The notes beneath the pieces were generated by a model, which had not been told where the DNA came from, ran no database searches, and saw only the letters and a program-made list of their open reading frames with translations. A stretch of DNA of 13,608 nt from Candidatus Fermentibacterota bacterium (GTDB taxonomy: Bacteria; JAFGKV01), in assembly GCA_030620115.1 (NCBI GenBank), contig JAUXFG010000103.1, positions 1 to 13,608 of the forward strand, written 5' to 3'. Shown here piece by piece: positions 13,267 to 13,608 of this stretch (its first letter is position 1; every line of letters begins with the position of its first letter). The position numbers and the translations under genes are program-made.

Positions 13267-13608
13267 ATGAATGTTTGCCCGATTTGTCAGAGCAGGGGAC
13301 GAGTTCTCTACGAGAAGCTCCAAGACAGGATGCACGACACACCCGGCAGTTGGGGTTTCAAGGAATGTTGTGCACACGATTGTGGGCTTCTCTGGGTCGA
13401 TCCCAAACCCTCAGAGCAGATCTTACGCCGCGCATATGATGGCTATTTCACTACCCACGCTCCAGTGACCCATGGGTTCGTTGATCGGGCGAAACGAGTT
13501 ATCTCCAGATGTTTCCTTGCCCTGAGGTTCGGATACAAGGCGGGAATCCATCCGCTCATGATCCCCGTAGGGCTCGTGGTCTATCTTCATCCCGGGGAGC
13601 GGCAGCAA
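13267..13608 (+). CDS. Zinc-ribbon class I SAM-dependent methyltransferase, 5' part
   Basis: The frame is open from the ATG at 13267 to the window end (114 codons, no stop), so it is truncated by the window. GGAAGGA lies nine bases upstream of the start. The N-terminus has two cysteine pairs, Cys4/Cys7 (NVCPICQSRG) and Cys35/Cys39 in ECCAHDCGLLWVDPKPSE, followed by A-Y-D-G-Y-F. This is the typical opening of the methyltransferase group that carries an N-terminal zinc ribbon before the Rossmann domain and is common in polysaccharide and surface-glycan clusters. The SAM-binding glycine motif would come just beyond the visible end. The substrate is unknown. An ATG four bases downstream (13271) opens a different, short frame and is not the start. 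Confidence 0.65.
   Translation, partial: MNVCPICQSRGRVLYEKLQDRMHDTPGSWGFKECCAHDCGLLWVDPKPSEQILRRAYDGYFTTHAPVTHGFVDRAKRVISRCFLALRFGYKAGIHPLMIPVGLVVYLHPGERQQ

Overview
This is a bacterial chromosomal window of moderate-to-high GC. Eight housekeeping genes lie head to tail on the minus strand, followed by a repeat-rich spacer and two plus-strand genes that look like part of an envelope or polysaccharide locus. Read in the direction of transcription, the minus-strand block is hrcA, grpE, dnaK, dnaJ, rsmE, rpsU, dnaG, rpoD. It joins the HrcA-type heat-shock operon to the macromolecular-synthesis operon (ribosomal protein S21, primase, primary sigma factor). The lineage cannot be named safely from the sequence. 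The divergent RpoD, the GTG/TTG or missing start codons, and the dense load of intergenic repeats suggest an uncultivated bacterial phylum; that is inference only.

Layout: 1-204 is a MITE-like repeat abutting the rpoD stop. rpoD (205-1638) and dnaG (1813-3561) are separated by a short element with terminal inverted repeats. A related element and an octamer array fill the 321-bp dnaG-rpsU gap. rpsU (3883-4077) is followed upstream by a 213-bp gap holding a second octamer array, then rsmE (4291 to 4971 or 5028), which abuts or overlaps dnaJ (5025-6167). A third terminal-inverted-repeat element fills the 319-bp dnaJ-dnaK gap. dnaK (6487-8391), grpE (8425-9021) and hrcA (9203-10237) complete the chaperone block, with a plausible sigma-70 promoter upstream of hrcA but no CIRCE operator that I could find.

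The 710-bp stretch 10238-10947 contains no gene. It holds the hrcA promoter, one arm of a 187-bp inverted repeat, an 8-bp-period array and a second copy of the MITE-like repeat. A GT-C type membrane glycosyltransferase (10948-12897) carries an extra extracytoplasmic beta-rich tail. The other arm of the inverted repeat lies in the following spacer, and a zinc-ribbon SAM methyltransferase starts at 13267 and runs off the window.

How the genes fit together: DnaK, DnaJ and GrpE form the Hsp70 folding cycle, with HrcA as the expected repressor. RsmE and S21 serve the 30S ribosomal subunit; DnaG and RpoD serve replication and transcription initiation. The most notable content beyond the genes is a set of at least four families of short structured repeats (MITE-like, REP-like and 8-bp periodic) occupying nearly every intergenic gap. 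Two others are an rsmE frame whose conserved N-terminus begins at a non-standard AUA overlapping the dnaJ stop, and a 2.8-kb segment around the glycosyltransferase bounded by long inverted repeats. I found no clear new defence or mobile-gene system.
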